DNA of 64,000 nt from JADHLJ01 sp038146985 (GTDB taxonomy: Bacteria; Pseudomonadota; Alphaproteobacteria; Thalassobaculales; Thalassobaculaceae), in contig JAYQSQ010000010.1 in the NCBI GenBank assembly GCA_038146985.1, forward strand, positions 186,001 through 250,000, read 5' to 3'. This document shows, in pieces, positions 54,715 to 64,000 of this stretch. Below the pieces are notes generated by a model, which had not been told where the DNA came from, did not search any database, and worked only from the letters and a program-made list of their open reading frames with translations. The position numbers were made by a program, and so were the translations under genes. Each line of letters starts with the position of its first letter. Positions within the stretch are counted from its first letter, which is position 1.

Positions 54715-55733
54715 GCCGATGCGCGGGCCCGGCGGTGGCGGGCGATGTCGCGGGCCATGCGGAGCGCGGCAACCAGGCTTTCCTCGTTTGCCTTGCCCGT
54801 GCCGGCAAGGTCGAGCGCCGTGCCGTGATCCGGCGAGGTCCGGACAAAGGGCAGGCCGATGGTCACGTTAACCCCGCCCCAGAAATCCAGAGTCTTGATC
54901 GGGATCAGCGCCTGATCGTGATACATGCAGAGCGCCGCGTCATAGCGGCGGCGGGCGGCGGCGTGGAACATGCTGTCTGCCGGCAGCGGCCCCTCGACCC
55001 GAAGCCCCTCGGCGCGCAGAGCGGAGATCGCCGGTGCGATGACGGCGGCGTCCTCGGCCCCGATGGACCCGTCCTCTCCCGCGTGCGGGTTCAGCCCGGC
55101 GATGGCGAGACGCGGCGCGTCGAGGCCGAAATCGCGCCGCAGGGATGCGGCGGTGATCCGCGCGGTCTCGACGATCAGCTCCGCCGTCAGCAGGTCCGGA
55201 ACCCGGCGGATCGCTTCGTGGATGGTCACCGGCACAACGCGCAGTTCCGGCGAGGCAAGCATCATGACGGATCGCGCGCCGCCGGCGAGGTCGGCGAGGA
55301 ACTCGGTGTGCCCCGGATGCGGGAACCCGGCCAGGTGCAGCGTATGTTTCTGGATCGGATTGGTGACCACGGCGGCCGCCTCGCCGGTCTTCGCCATCGC
55401 GACCGCATCCCGGATGGCGCCGATGACCGCTGGCGCGGTATCCGGGTTAGGGTGCCCCGGCTCGGTTGCGAGCGAGCCCTGGCAGCGCAGTACCGGCAGC
55501 CCGCGCAAGGTGGCGGAACCCGTTTCCGCCGGTCCGTCGATTTCCACCACGGGAGAATCCAGGCCCGCGCGCCGGGCCAGGACGCGCACCCGGTCCGGAT
55601 CATCGATGAGAAAGAACGGCGGCATATCGTGATTGGCCCAGGCCTTGAGCGCGATTTCCGCGCCGACGCCCGCCGGCTCTCCCGGCGTGAGGGCCAGGGG
55701 GGCTTCGGCCTCGGGCTGGCGGCCCGCCGGCAT
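54711..55733 (-). CDS. pdxA: 4-hydroxythreonine-4-phosphate dehydrogenase
   Basis: A 340-aa PdxA of pyridoxal phosphate synthesis. It opens LALTPGEPAGVGAEI; metal-binding His residues are in FPHPGHTEFLA, GLNPHAGEDG and CMYHDQALIP; and NVTIGLPFVRTSPDHGTA completes the site. It lies 6 bp after surA and overlaps rsmA, the usual surA-pdxA-rsmA order. Confidence 0.97.
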   Translation of the reverse strand: MPAGRQPEAEAPLALTPGEPAGVGAEIALKAWANHDMPPFFLIDDPDRVRVLARRAGLDSPVVEIDGPAETGSATLRGLPVLRCQGSLATEPGHPNPDTAPAVIGAIRDAVAMAKTGEAAAVVTNPIQKHTLHLAGFPHPGHTEFLADLAGGARSVMMLASPELRVVPVTIHEAIRRVPDLLTAELIVETARITAASLRRDFGLDAPRLAIAGLNPHAGEDGSIGAEDAAVIAPAISALRAEGLRVEGPLPADSMFHAAARRRYDAALCMYHDQALIPIKTLDFWGGVNVTIGLPFVRTSPDHGTALDLAGTGKANEESLVAALRMARDIARHRRARASA

Positions 55734-55739
55734 GGCGCC

Positions 55740-57014
55740 CTAGATCCTCGTCTCGATGAAGGCGTCGCGCCGCAGGTCCCTCAGGTACCGGCGCGCCAGG
55801 ATTTCCAGCTTCTGCGCGCGCAGGCGCGGGCTGATCTCGTCACGCCCGGGAATTTCGGTCTTCGGCTCGGTCCGTTCGCACACCATGATCACCGATAACC
55901 CGGTCGGCAGACGCACCGGCTTGCTGGTTTCGCCGGCCTTCAGGTTGACGACCGCCTCGCGCATGTCCGGGGCAAGTTCGCCGATATTGAAGCTGCCGAG
56001 ATCGGCGCCGGCGGGGGATTTCACTTCCTTGGCAAGGGCGTCCATATCCTCACAGTTCTGCGCCGATGCCGCCACCGCTTCGGCAATGCCGGCCTGGGAC
56101 TCGACATCGGCTTGCTGGGCATTCGGCGGCAGCGAGAAAAACACGTGCTTCAGGGATACCTTGGCCTGCAGCGGATCACTGGCGCTCAGAATGCGCCGAT
56201 TCACCAGCTTAATGATGTGGTAGCCGAGCAAGGTGCGGATGGGATCCGAGACATCGCCCGGCTTCAGCTGATCCAGGACTTCCTCAAGCTCGGGCGCGAT
56301 CTGACCTGGAGAAACCCAGCCGATTTCACCACCCCGCGCGGCACTGGCGCTGGAGGAGAACTGCTGGGCGATCGCGTTGAAATTGCCGCCCCGGCGGATC
56401 TCCGCCAACAGCCGTTCGGCCTGCTGGCGGGTGTCGGCCTCGTTGGTCGCATCGTCGACCGGGAGCAGGATCTCGGCAACGAAGAACTGCGGCTTGCCGA
56501 GATTGCGCTGAAACTGTTCGATGACCTCGTCGATTTCTTCCTCGGACACCTCGGTGAGGTTGGCGAAACGGCGGTTCACAAGTTTGCTCCACGCGACCGA
56601 CGCGCGGATCTGCTGCAGCGCGGAGGCGGAATCGATTCCGCTTGCCGACAGAAACTGATCGAAAGTCCCCTTGCGAATACGAAACCGGTTCTCCATCAGC
56701 CCCTTTCCGACCTGGAGGTCACGGTCGGTCACATCGATGCTGAGCCGTTCCGCTTCCTGGAGCTGAAGCTGCTCGTCGATCAAGGCCCGCAGAACCTGGG
56801 GCCACAAGCGCCGATGCGCTTCCGGAGTGTTGGGAAGTTTGGAAACCGAGACCACGAGTTGTGTGCGGGCGGTAAGGTCACGCACCGAGATGATCTTGTC
56901 GTTCACCACCGCGGCGATGCGTTGGATATCCTGTGCGCCCGCGGCCGAGGAGGCGGCCATCAACGGGAAAAGCAGGCAGAGAATCCGTCCTATTCGTCTC
57001 CCTAGGAAACTCAT
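55740..57014 (-). CDS. surA: SurA-like periplasmic chaperone / peptidyl-prolyl isomerase
   Basis: A 424-aa protein with a signal peptide (RILCLLFPLMAASSAAGAQD). The N-terminal SurA domain starts IQRIAAVVNDKIISVRDL. Two parvulin-type rotamase modules follow at about residues 173-275 (FFVAEILLPV, GGEIGWVSPGQI) and 285-385 (KHVFFSLPPNA, DLGSFNIGELAPDM). It escorts outer-membrane proteins, including LptD encoded upstream. About 170 bp separate it from lptD, with no gene or clear terminator. Confidence 0.93.
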   Translation of the reverse strand: MSFLGRRIGRILCLLFPLMAASSAAGAQDIQRIAAVVNDKIISVRDLTARTQLVVSVSKLPNTPEAHRRLWPQVLRALIDEQLQLQEAERLSIDVTDRDLQVGKGLMENRFRIRKGTFDQFLSASGIDSASALQQIRASVAWSKLVNRRFANLTEVSEEEIDEVIEQFQRNLGKPQFFVAEILLPVDDATNEADTRQQAERLLAEIRRGGNFNAIAQQFSSSASAARGGEIGWVSPGQIAPELEEVLDQLKPGDVSDPIRTLLGYHIIKLVNRRILSASDPLQAKVSLKHVFFSLPPNAQQADVESQAGIAEAVAASAQNCEDMDALAKEVKSPAGADLGSFNIGELAPDMREAVVNLKAGETSKPVRLPTGLSVIMVCERTEPKTEIPGRDEISPRLRAQKLEILARRYLRDLRRDAFIETRI

Positions 57015-57184
57015 CGTCCACCACCGCTACTCACATCTTTGCCTTTGCCTTGCCGGCCACGACGCGCTCCGGATATCCGGCCCGCCGCGAACGCGTATCG
57101 GAAGCAACGGGCGGACCCAGCCCGCAAGATGGAGCCCTGGCCGGGGGATCGCAAGTCCGTTTCCGTCATCCTGATCCGTCCACG

Positions 57185-59371
57185 CTAAAAACTTTCCACC
57201 GAGCCCAGATGCTTGAAGTTGATCCGCAAGATGACGCGCTGTTCCGGTTCAATATCGGCATCGCGCAGATTGCGCTGTTCGAACTCGAGCCCGAAGGTGA
57301 AGCATTCGTCGGCGTATAGGAAGCCGAGGCTGGCGATCCGGGTCCGGTTGGCGTCGTTCGAGAAATCCTGAACGACCCGGGTCGAGGCCCACCAATTGTC
57401 CGTCAGTCGCACGTTCAATCCGAGGTCGACCTGCTCCCGGTTGCCAAAGTTCCGCGTCGAAACCTGCTCGTCCAGCAGAACGTAGTCGAGGTTTACGTTG
57501 TAGCCGGGTTGGAAAACACGGAAGCCGAACTCGCTGCGCCGAGGCTTGAAGCTGTCCTTGTCGAGCCGGAAGCGGAACAGGAGATCCAGCCATTCCGCCG
57601 GCGAGACCTGCAAGCGGCCGACATAGTCTGAAACGTCCGTGTCCAGGCCCGAGCCGTTGCCGAAGGCGCTGCTGCCCCAGAGTTGGTAGCTTTGGCCCAG
57701 GAACACCTGCGAGGCGCCGAGATTGTCATCGAACAACGCGGCTTTCAGGCCATAGTCGACGCGGCCGCCGCTGGTGACCCGGTCGGTGCCTTCGAAACGG
57801 TTCATGTCGAAGATGTTGGTGTCGTCGAATTCGAACGCCTGGCTGTCCTCGTTCGGGATTTCCGACGGGTTGCCGCCGTTCGGGCCGGCGACGAAGTTGA
57901 GGATCGGCTCGATCGTCTGGCTTGAGGTCTGTGTTGTCCTCACGAAGGGATAGCGCCAATTCAGTCCGATCTGCGGGAACACCCGGCCGGTGGTTTCCTC
58001 GTCTCCGGAGGCGAGGCCGCTCGCGGCGCCGGTCGGATTGTTGGCCGAGTAGAAGTCGGTTTGGACCGATGTGGTGAGGGTGTAGACGTCGCCGGCGGGC
58101 GCGTAATAGGGCAGGCTCCATCCGCTGACGAGGGATACCTTGCGGCTGTCGGCGCCGGTCTCGCGGGTCAGCGACAATGCGGTGGCATCCACCTGGAAAC
58201 GCCCGCCATAGGGATCTGGCTCGCCGACGAAACTGTACCGCGTCTCGGGCAGGACCGTCGGCTGCCGCGCGCGGTCGTCGCCGGCGCGCAGCCCTTGGAA
58301 CTTGTACATGTTGACGACGGCGTGGTTGCGCGAGCGGAACCCCTCGACGAAGGCCCGGCTGGTCAGAACCTCCTCGTTGCCGAGCCGGAAGCGCCGGAGA
58401 TAGGTGCGCTTGCTGGCCTGCTCGAAATCGAAACCGGTGCGCCAGGTGTTGTTGAGGGAGAACCGGCCCTCGAGGTCGGCGCTTCCCTGGATTCCGCCAT
58501 CGTCCGAGGTGGAGCTCTGGTTCTCCAGTATCCCGGCGGTCGATTTCAGATCCAGACGGCCGTTGGTGAACGCCTGACGGTAATGGGTCCGCAGGATCAG
58601 GCCCTCGCGCGTGTAGACGATCGGCTCGACCTCCAGGTCCCGGTCTTCACTGATGGCGAGAAAGAACGGTTGGCCGTAAATGAAGCCCAGTTCGTCGGAG
58701 ATGCCGAGGGTCGGCGCCAGCAGGCCGGACCGGCGATCGACGGTCGGGTCGGGATGCACCATGTAGGGGGTATAGAGAACCGGGACGCCCGAGAACTCCA
58801 GAACCGCGTCGTGATATTCGATGTCCTTGCGGGCCTCGTCATGGACAACCTGATGCGCCTTGATCTGCCACAGGGGTGGGCGGGTCGGGTCCTCCTTGCA
58901 GGGCGCGCAGGGTGAGAAAACCGCCTTGTCCATGGTCTTGCGCTCGCCGGCCGACCGCTCCGCCCGGTTCGCCGCCAGCCTGGAGCCGTCGGTCATGAGG
59001 ATCCGCAGGTTCTCGATGAAGCCTGTCTTCAGTTCATTCTCGAGAACCGCGTAGTTCGAGAAGATCACCTCTCCGGTCGGCTCGACCAGCGAGACATTGC
59101 CGCTCGCGGTCACCGTGTCGGTATTCTGGTCGTAGGAGATCAGATCGGCGACAAGCATCCGTTCGCCCTGGGTCACCTCGACATTGCCGCGGGCGGTGAC
59201 GACCCCGGTGTTCTCGTCATAGGTGAGGGAATCGGCGTTCATCAGGACCTGGTCGGATGCCGGGTCGGTGCCCTGTGCCCGTGACGGTCCGGCGGCGAAT
59301 GCGATCAGCAGCGCCAGGAAAATCGGAGCCAGCAGGCTTAGCGCGGCCCGGTCGGTCATCCTGCGGGCCAT
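57185..59371 (-). CDS. lptD: LPS-assembly protein LptD
   Basis: A 728-aa outer-membrane protein. A signal peptide (LLAPIFLALLIAFAAGPSRA) precedes the OstA/LptA-like jellyroll (VLMNADSLTYDENTGVVTA, ARGNVEVTQGER). A large beta-barrel follows with DLEVEPIVYTREG, NNTWRTGFDFEQ and a C-terminal strand ending in Phe (HLGSVESF), suitable for BAM recognition. A cysteine pair (CAPCKED) is near residue 152. LptD inserts LPS into the outer leaflet. It starts 3 bp after lptG, the usual alphaproteobacterial order. Confidence 0.95.
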   Translation of the reverse strand: MARRMTDRAALSLLAPIFLALLIAFAAGPSRAQGTDPASDQVLMNADSLTYDENTGVVTARGNVEVTQGERMLVADLISYDQNTDTVTASGNVSLVEPTGEVIFSNYAVLENELKTGFIENLRILMTDGSRLAANRAERSAGERKTMDKAVFSPCAPCKEDPTRPPLWQIKAHQVVHDEARKDIEYHDAVLEFSGVPVLYTPYMVHPDPTVDRRSGLLAPTLGISDELGFIYGQPFFLAISEDRDLEVEPIVYTREGLILRTHYRQAFTNGRLDLKSTAGILENQSSTSDDGGIQGSADLEGRFSLNNTWRTGFDFEQASKRTYLRRFRLGNEEVLTSRAFVEGFRSRNHAVVNMYKFQGLRAGDDRARQPTVLPETRYSFVGEPDPYGGRFQVDATALSLTRETGADSRKVSLVSGWSLPYYAPAGDVYTLTTSVQTDFYSANNPTGAASGLASGDEETTGRVFPQIGLNWRYPFVRTTQTSSQTIEPILNFVAGPNGGNPSEIPNEDSQAFEFDDTNIFDMNRFEGTDRVTSGGRVDYGLKAALFDDNLGASQVFLGQSYQLWGSSAFGNGSGLDTDVSDYVGRLQVSPAEWLDLLFRFRLDKDSFKPRRSEFGFRVFQPGYNVNLDYVLLDEQVSTRNFGNREQVDLGLNVRLTDNWWASTRVVQDFSNDANRTRIASLGFLYADECFTFGLEFEQRNLRDADIEPEQRVILRINFKHLGSVESF

Positions 59372-59374
59372 CGG

Positions 59375-60469
59375 TTATCCGTCCTCAAGATGCAGCAAGC
59401 TCGCGACTCCCAGGAGTGTCGTTACCGTGGCGGGGGTCCAGGCCGCCAGCACTTCCGGTATACGCGAGGACAGTCCGAGGGCGAAAACCAGATCCGACAT
59501 GAAATACAGGAAAAATCCGAAGAACAGCCCCGCGCAGACCCAGGGCAAGGTACCACCGCGGCGGGTCATGCGTAGCGAGAAAGTCGCCGCGATCAGAACC
59601 ATGGCGCAGAGCAGGAGCGGTGAGGCGAGCAGCGCATGCCAATGCAGACGGTGCCGCACCGCCGAGAACCCCGCGCTTTCGAGAATCGAGATGAAGCGCG
59701 GCAGTTCCCAGAACGACATGGTGTTGGGAGACGCGAAGCTGTCTTGGATATTGTCGACGGTCAGTTCCGTCGCCAGACGATACTCCGGCTGGACGGAGGG
59801 GATGCCGTCCTCGCTGATCAGCACGGCCTTGTGCAGGACCCATTGGCCAGGCTGGAGCTGCGCGCTTTCGGCATCGACGCGCGATTTGAAACGGTCCTCG
59901 CCCTCGAACAGGAAGACGATGACGTCGTGAAGCGTGTCGCCCTTGCCGACGATTCCCCTGGCGTGCAGGACCGAATGGCCGGTGGCGGTCTTCTCGCGAA
60001 TCCATAGGCCTTGCGAGGACACCGCGAGCGCGTTGCCGCCGCTCCTCAGAACGCTGTTTTCGAGCGCCTCGAACTTCGCGGTCATGACCGAGGCAACCGG
60101 GTTGAGGATGGTGACCCTGAAGACCCCGATAATCAGGGCCGCGACGAGGGCGGGCAGCAGGAACTGCCAGACCGACACGCCGGCGGAGCGGGCGACGACG
60201 AGTTCCTGGTTCCGGGTCATGCGCGTGAACGCCATCATCCCGCCGCCGAGGATCGCGAAGGGGAAGACCGCCTGGCCCATCTGCGGCGCCTTCAGGAACG
60301 CCATTTCCACGATCGTCCCGATCGAGGCGCCTTCCTTGTCCGAGGCGCGCCGCAGCAGTTCCACGAGGTCGACCAGGAACACAATCCCCATGATTGCCAG
60401 GAAGGTTCCGACGACCCAGAAAATGAACTGGCGTCCGAAATACGAGGACAGTGTCGCCGAGAGTTTCAC
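59375..60469 (-). CDS. lptG: LPS export ABC transporter permease LptG
   Basis: A 364-aa YjgP/YjgQ-family permease. It has six predicted membrane helices, three at each end (FWVVGTFLAIMGIVFLVDLV; MVLIAATFSLRM then VCAGLFFGFFLYF), around a periplasmic beta-jellyroll domain. The segment NQELVVARSAGVSVWQF contacts the ATPase. With LptF it moves LPS out of the inner membrane. It begins 25 bp after lptF and ends 3 bp before lptD. Confidence 0.95.
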   Translation of the reverse strand: MKLSATLSSYFGRQFIFWVVGTFLAIMGIVFLVDLVELLRRASDKEGASIGTIVEMAFLKAPQMGQAVFPFAILGGGMMAFTRMTRNQELVVARSAGVSVWQFLLPALVAALIIGVFRVTILNPVASVMTAKFEALENSVLRSGGNALAVSSQGLWIREKTATGHSVLHARGIVGKGDTLHDVIVFLFEGEDRFKSRVDAESAQLQPGQWVLHKAVLISEDGIPSVQPEYRLATELTVDNIQDSFASPNTMSFWELPRFISILESAGFSAVRHRLHWHALLASPLLLCAMVLIAATFSLRMTRRGGTLPWVCAGLFFGFFLYFMSDLVFALGLSSRIPEVLAAWTPATVTTLLGVASLLHLEDG

Positions 60470-60494
60470 GGGTGCATCCCCTGTCCACGCATGC

Positions 60495-61661
60495 TCATTT
60501 GGACAGTGCCTCGGCCCCCAGGGGCTCGGTGATCGGCCGGCGGATACGCCGCCGCGAGAGCAGCGCCAGGGCGCCGAGCGCGGGCGCCAGGGTCACGATA
60601 TACATAACTGGGATCGTCCAGGGTTGCTTGGCGGCGAGAAACTTCGCCCCCAGCCCCAGACCTTCCAAAAGCACCGCGGCGGCGATGGCGATCAGGATGC
60701 GCCACGGCTGACCGCGCCGCGAGAACTCGCCGCGCAGCAGCAGCGCGAGGCCGAGCAGCGGAAGCGACAGGCCGAGCAGTGGCGTGCTGAGCCGCGAATG
60801 CCCCTCGGCAATGTATTCGTCGAAGTTGCGTGGTGCCGTCTCCTCCTCGGTCGGGTTGAGCAGTTCCAGCAGGAACAGTTCGTTCTGATCGCGCCACGCG
60901 CGCTGGGCGACGGATTTCGAGCCGCCGAGGTCGACGGTATACCGGTCGAAATACAGCAGGCTGGTCCGGCCCGTCGCGTTGTCCCGGCTCTGGCGGTTGC
61001 CGTTTTGCATGAAAACCCGGGGGCCCGCTTCGGTCACGACGAAGGCGCCGCGCTCGGCGATCAGGGTGATCTGCTGGTTCTCGTCGCGGTTGTCGTGGAC
61101 GATGATGCCGGAAAGCTCGCCGGTCTTCTGCCGGGTCCGCACATAGACGGTGATGTTCTTCGCGATCGTGTTGAAGACGCCTTCGCGGAGCAGAACGTCG
61201 GTGTAGTCATGGCGGATCTGGAACTGCAATTCCTTAAAGGCACGATAGGAGAGCGGGATCAGGTAGAGAGTCATGACGTAGCAGAGCAGCGTGATCACCA
61301 CGGACACGAGCAATGCCGGCCGCGCCAGACGCATCGGGCTGAGCCCGGAGGCTTCCAGAACGACGATTTCCCGATCGCCGGTCATCCGGTTGTAGATGAA
61401 CAGCACCGCGGCAAATCCCGCGATCGGCAGGACGATCGACAACCAGGTCGGCATCAGCAGCAGTGTCAGATAGACGAAGGTCGCAAGCGGCAAGCCCCGG
61501 TTGACGATCATGTCGATGAAGCGCAGCGATTGGCTGAGCCAGATCACGCAGGTCAGCGATATCACGACCACCAGGACGGCGGTGAAAAGTTGCTTGGCGA
61601 TATAGCTGTTGATGCTCACGCGGTCGATCTTATGCTCGTGGTTCCCTGGGTCCGGCGTCAT
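60495..61661 (-). CDS. lptF: LPS export ABC transporter permease LptF
   Basis: A 388-aa relative of LptG: six membrane helices flank a periplasmic domain (ITVYVRTRQKTGELSG). Family hallmarks include NRMTGDREIVVLEASGLSP and the IDMIVNRGLPLATFVYL segment. The ATG at 61661 is used; a GTG 42 bases downstream (SINSYIAKQL) would also fit family N-termini. It heads the lptF-lptG-lptD-surA-pdxA-rsmA run and is divergent from pepA. Confidence 0.94.
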   Translation of the reverse strand: MTPDPGNHEHKIDRVSINSYIAKQLFTAVLVVVISLTCVIWLSQSLRFIDMIVNRGLPLATFVYLTLLLMPTWLSIVLPIAGFAAVLFIYNRMTGDREIVVLEASGLSPMRLARPALLVSVVITLLCYVMTLYLIPLSYRAFKELQFQIRHDYTDVLLREGVFNTIAKNITVYVRTRQKTGELSGIIVHDNRDENQQITLIAERGAFVVTEAGPRVFMQNGNRQSRDNATGRTSLLYFDRYTVDLGGSKSVAQRAWRDQNELFLLELLNPTEEETAPRNFDEYIAEGHSRLSTPLLGLSLPLLGLALLLRGEFSRRGQPWRILIAIAAAVLLEGLGLGAKFLAAKQPWTIPVMYIVTLAPALGALALLSRRRIRRPITEPLGAEALSK

Positions 61662-61811
61662 CCCGCTTGGAAAGACCGGGCGCCCTCGGGCATCATAGTG
61701 GCTTCAAGCGGCCATGCCAGCCACATCTACGGTGCGCGCGCGGGTGCTTGTTGACAGGGCATCACAGCGCGTTTACGGCTCGGCTGACCATTTCCAAACG
61801 GGAGACCTTTG

Positions 61812-63290
61812 ATGAGAATCGCGTTCGGCAAACCCGCCTTTCCGAAGAAGGGTGCGCTCGTCCTGGGCGTCTCGGAAAACCGCAAGCTTTCCGCGATGGG
61901 TCAGGAAGCCGACAAGGCGTCCGGCGGATTGCTCGCAAAGGCGATGGCGGCCAGCCGGTTCACCGGCAAGGCGCATCAGACACTGACCGTGTTCGCGCCA
62001 TCGGGCCGGATCCTGCTGTATGGGCTCGGCGACGGCGAGGGGATCGACGCGCTGTGGTGCGAAAAGGCCGGCGGTACGATCGCGGCGGCACTGGCCGGGT
62101 CCGGCGAGACCGAGGTGTCGGTCGCGGTGGAGGCCCGGGAGGGCGCCGGAACCGCCGATGACGTCAGGGCCGCCCATGTCGGGTACGGGGCGCTGCTGCG
62201 CTCCTACCGGTTCGATCTATACCGCACGACCCTCAAGGACGAGGACAAGCCGACGCTTGCCAAGATGACGGTCCTGGCTCCCGGTCATGCCAAGGCGAAA
62301 AAGCATTTCGCGGATCTGGAAGCGGTTGCGAACGGTGTCTTCCTGGCCCGGGATCTGGTCTCCGAGCCGCCGAATGTTCTGTATCCCGAGAGTTTTGCCA
62401 AACGCCTGCAGGCGCTGAAGGCGGACGGCCTGAAGGTCGAGGTGCTGGGTGAGAAGGAGATGACCAAGCTCGGCATGGGCGCCCTGCTGGGGGTCGGCCA
62501 GGGCTCGGCGCGGGAAAGCAAGCTCGTGGTGATGCGCTGGGACGGCGGCAAGCGGGGCGACAAGCCTATCGCCTTCGTCGGCAAGGGCGTGTGCTTCGAT
62601 ACCGGCGGCATCTCGCTCAAGCCGGCGGCGGGCATGGAAGACATGAAGTGGGACATGGGCGGCTCCGCCGTGGTGGCCGGGCTGATGAAGGCGCTGGCCG
62701 GCCGCAAGGCGAAGGTCAACGCCGTCGGCGTCGTCGGCCTGGTCGAGAACATGCCGGACGGCAATGCCCAGCGTCCGGGCGACGTGGTCACTTCGATGAG
62801 CGGCCAGACCATCGAGATCATCAATACCGACGCGGAAGGCCGGCTGGTCCTGGCCGACGCGCTCTGGTACACGCTGAAGAAGTACAGCCCGAAATTCATG
62901 ATCGACCTTGCCACCCTGACCGGCGCGATGATGGTGGCGCTCGGCCAGGTGAATTGCGGCTACTTCACCAATGACGATGAATTGGCGACCCGCATGGCCG
63001 ACGCCGCCAAGGCGGTGGGCGAGGGCGTTTGGCGGATGCCGCTCGGCGAGGAGTACAACAAGATGATGGACTCCGACATCGCCGATATGAAGAACGCCGG
63101 GCCCCGGTTCGGCGGCAGCATCACCGCCGCCTGCTTCCTGGAGCGTTTCGTGGAGAAATGCCCGTGGTCGCATATGGATATCGCCGGCATGGCCTGGTCG
63201 TCGAAGGACGCGCCGACGGTGCCCAAGGGCGGCACCGGCTGGGGCGTGCGCACGCTTGATGCGCTGGTGAAGAACCACTACGAGGGCTGA
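61812..63290 (+). CDS. pepA: Leucyl aminopeptidase
   Basis: A 492-aa M17 aminopeptidase. The C-terminal catalytic domain has GKGVCFDTGGISLKP (Lys and Asp ligands), the carbonate-binding Arg and metal ligands in NTDAEGRLVLADAL, and MDIAGMAWSSKD near the end. It removes N-terminal residues in peptide turnover. Some members also bind DNA, which cannot be judged here. The start is ATG 61812 with GGGAGA upstream; a TTG directly before it is in frame. holC follows by 37 bp, as in many proteobacteria. Confidence 0.96.
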   Translation: MRIAFGKPAFPKKGALVLGVSENRKLSAMGQEADKASGGLLAKAMAASRFTGKAHQTLTVFAPSGRILLYGLGDGEGIDALWCEKAGGTIAAALAGSGETEVSVAVEAREGAGTADDVRAAHVGYGALLRSYRFDLYRTTLKDEDKPTLAKMTVLAPGHAKAKKHFADLEAVANGVFLARDLVSEPPNVLYPESFAKRLQALKADGLKVEVLGEKEMTKLGMGALLGVGQGSARESKLVVMRWDGGKRGDKPIAFVGKGVCFDTGGISLKPAAGMEDMKWDMGGSAVVAGLMKALAGRKAKVNAVGVVGLVENMPDGNAQRPGDVVTSMSGQTIEIINTDAEGRLVLADALWYTLKKYSPKFMIDLATLTGAMMVALGQVNCGYFTNDDELATRMADAAKAVGEGVWRMPLGEEYNKMMDSDIADMKNAGPRFGGSITAACFLERFVEKCPWSHMDIAGMAWSSKDAPTVPKGGTGWGVRTLDALVKNHYEG

Positions 63291-63327
63291 CGGGGGGCGC
63301 CGTGCGCGGTTTCCCGATCGGGGAGCT

Positions 63328-63777
63328 ATGACGGAGATCAGCTTCTATCATCTGACCGTCCGGCCGCTCGAATGGGCGCTTCCGAAGCTGCTGGAGCGCA
63401 CGCTGGAAACCGGTGAGCGGGCGCTGGTCATGTTATCCAGCGAGGAGCGGGTCGAAGCTCTGAACGCGCATCTGTGGACCTATGACGCGAACTCCTGGTT
63501 GCCGCATGGAGCGGAAAAGGACGGCAATGCCGCGGATCAGCCGATCTGGCTGACCACGGGCGCCGAGAACGCCAACGGGGCGGGGTTCCTGTTCCTGGCG
63601 GACGGGGCGGTTCATGCCGGCGTCGCCGGTTTCAAGCGCGTCTTCGAACTGTTCGACGGCCGCGACGATGCCGCCGTCGCCGCCGCCCGGGACCGCTGGA
63701 AGGCGTACAAGGACGCCGGTCACACGCTGTCCTATTGGCAACAGGACGACCGGGGGCGCTGGAACAAGGCAGGGTAG
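63328..63777 (+). CDS. holC: DNA polymerase III subunit chi
   Basis: A 149-aa chi subunit: ISFYHLTVRPLEWALPKLL, VMLSSEERVEALNAHLWTY, NSWLPHGAEKDGNAADQPIW and SYWQQDDRGRWNKAG at the end. It links the clamp loader to SSB in the replisome. It lies directly after pepA, the conserved order. The family is short and all its signature segments are present. Confidence 0.93.
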   Translation: MTEISFYHLTVRPLEWALPKLLERTLETGERALVMLSSEERVEALNAHLWTYDANSWLPHGAEKDGNAADQPIWLTTGAENANGAGFLFLADGAVHAGVAGFKRVFELFDGRDDAAVAAARDRWKAYKDAGHTLSYWQQDDRGRWNKAG

Positions 63778-63869
63778 GGGCAGCGGCGTTCATCGCCCCT
63801 TCGCGGGCGGTGACGCGATGGGATTGAGACGCTAAACTTCCCACGCAATCCGACAGCGGAGCCCCCTCG

Positions 63870-64000
63870 ATGCGCTTGCTTCTTCTGCCCGGCGACGGGA
63901 TCGGTCCGGAGATTTCCGAGGTGACCCGGCGCGTGGTCGAGGCGATCGACCGGCGGTTTTCGCTCGGCATCGAGATCGACCAGCGGGAGATCGGTTTTCC
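63870..64000 (+). CDS. Isocitrate/isopropylmalate dehydrogenase family protein (3' end outside window)
   Basis: Only the first 43 codons are present. They start MRLLLLPGDGIGPEISEVTR, the beta-decarboxylating dehydrogenase signature with the GDGIGPE loop. This fits LeuB or tartrate/D-malate dehydrogenase-like members; the fragment is too short to separate them. The start at 63870 lies 92 bp after holC and has only a weak Shine-Dalgarno. Confidence 0.8.
   Translation, partial: MRLLLLPGDGIGPEISEVTRRVVEAIDRRFSLGIEIDQREIGF

Overview
The window is GC-rich, gene-dense chromosomal DNA of an alphaproteobacterium, most like the Rhodospirillales. The evidence is gene order: rpsF-rpsR-DUF2232-rplI-dnaB-alr; lptF-lptG-lptD-surA-pdxA-rsmA facing yicC-gmk; fabD-fabG-acpP-fabF-mltG; cvpA-purF; and the alphaproteobacterial small families DUF3126 and DUF2794. 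I do not assign a genus. No rRNA, tRNA, CRISPR array, prophage or insertion sequence was recognised.

Layout. 1-4.0 kb: a hybrid sensor kinase cut by the left edge and a response regulator with a c-di-GMP phosphodiesterase (EAL) domain. 4.2-10.6 kb: accessory metabolism (CoA-transferase, LLM oxidoreductase, BenE-like permease, glutamine-synthetase-like ligase), an unknown 366-aa protein and an AT-rich zinc-finger gene. 10.7-11.6 kb: cytochrome b561 and three REP-like palindromes. 11.6-17.7 kb: a co-directional five-gene set (CoA-transferase, RidA-fold deaminase-like protein, FAD dehydrogenase, 2-hydroxyacid dehydrogenase, class III aminotransferase) that looks like an uncharacterised catabolic operon. 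17.8-25.1 kb: guaA, a TylF-like protein, an alpha/beta hydrolase lacking its nucleophile, a GST, DUF3126, a nucleoside hydrolase and a Tat-exported PhoX-type phosphatase.

25.3-29.4 kb: a TPP-dependent 2-oxoacid dehydrogenase E1 beta/alpha pair. Its alpha reading frame breaks up at about 26.89 kb. Upstream lie a noncoding array of three ~345-bp repeats and a heavily frameshifted SDR gene. 29.4-31.2 kb: small genes (PilZ, zinc ribbon, DUF2794). 31.5-35.3 kb: a YfgM-like protein, a BamB-like lipoprotein and der. 35.3-46.6 kb, minus strand: SDR, purF, cvpA, radA, mlaF, mlaE, alr, dnaB, rplI, DUF2232, rpsR, rpsF. 46.9-51.4 kb: fabD, fabG, acpP, fabF, mltG. 51.4-61.7 kb: SDR, yicC, gmk and the rsmA-pdxA-surA-lptD-lptG-lptF block. 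61.8-64 kb: pepA, holC and the start of a LeuB-family gene cut by the right edge.

The oddest property is a scatter of reading-frame breaks in genes that should be essential: der and fabD (one base lost in a C4 or G4 run), the acpP end, and rpsF (several). Together with the dense breaks at 26.9-29.2 kb this points first to local sequence error, with gene decay as the alternative for the 26.9-29.2 kb zone. The best candidates for new biology are the 11.6-17.7 kb operon, the ~345-bp repeat array and the nucleophile-less hydrolase.
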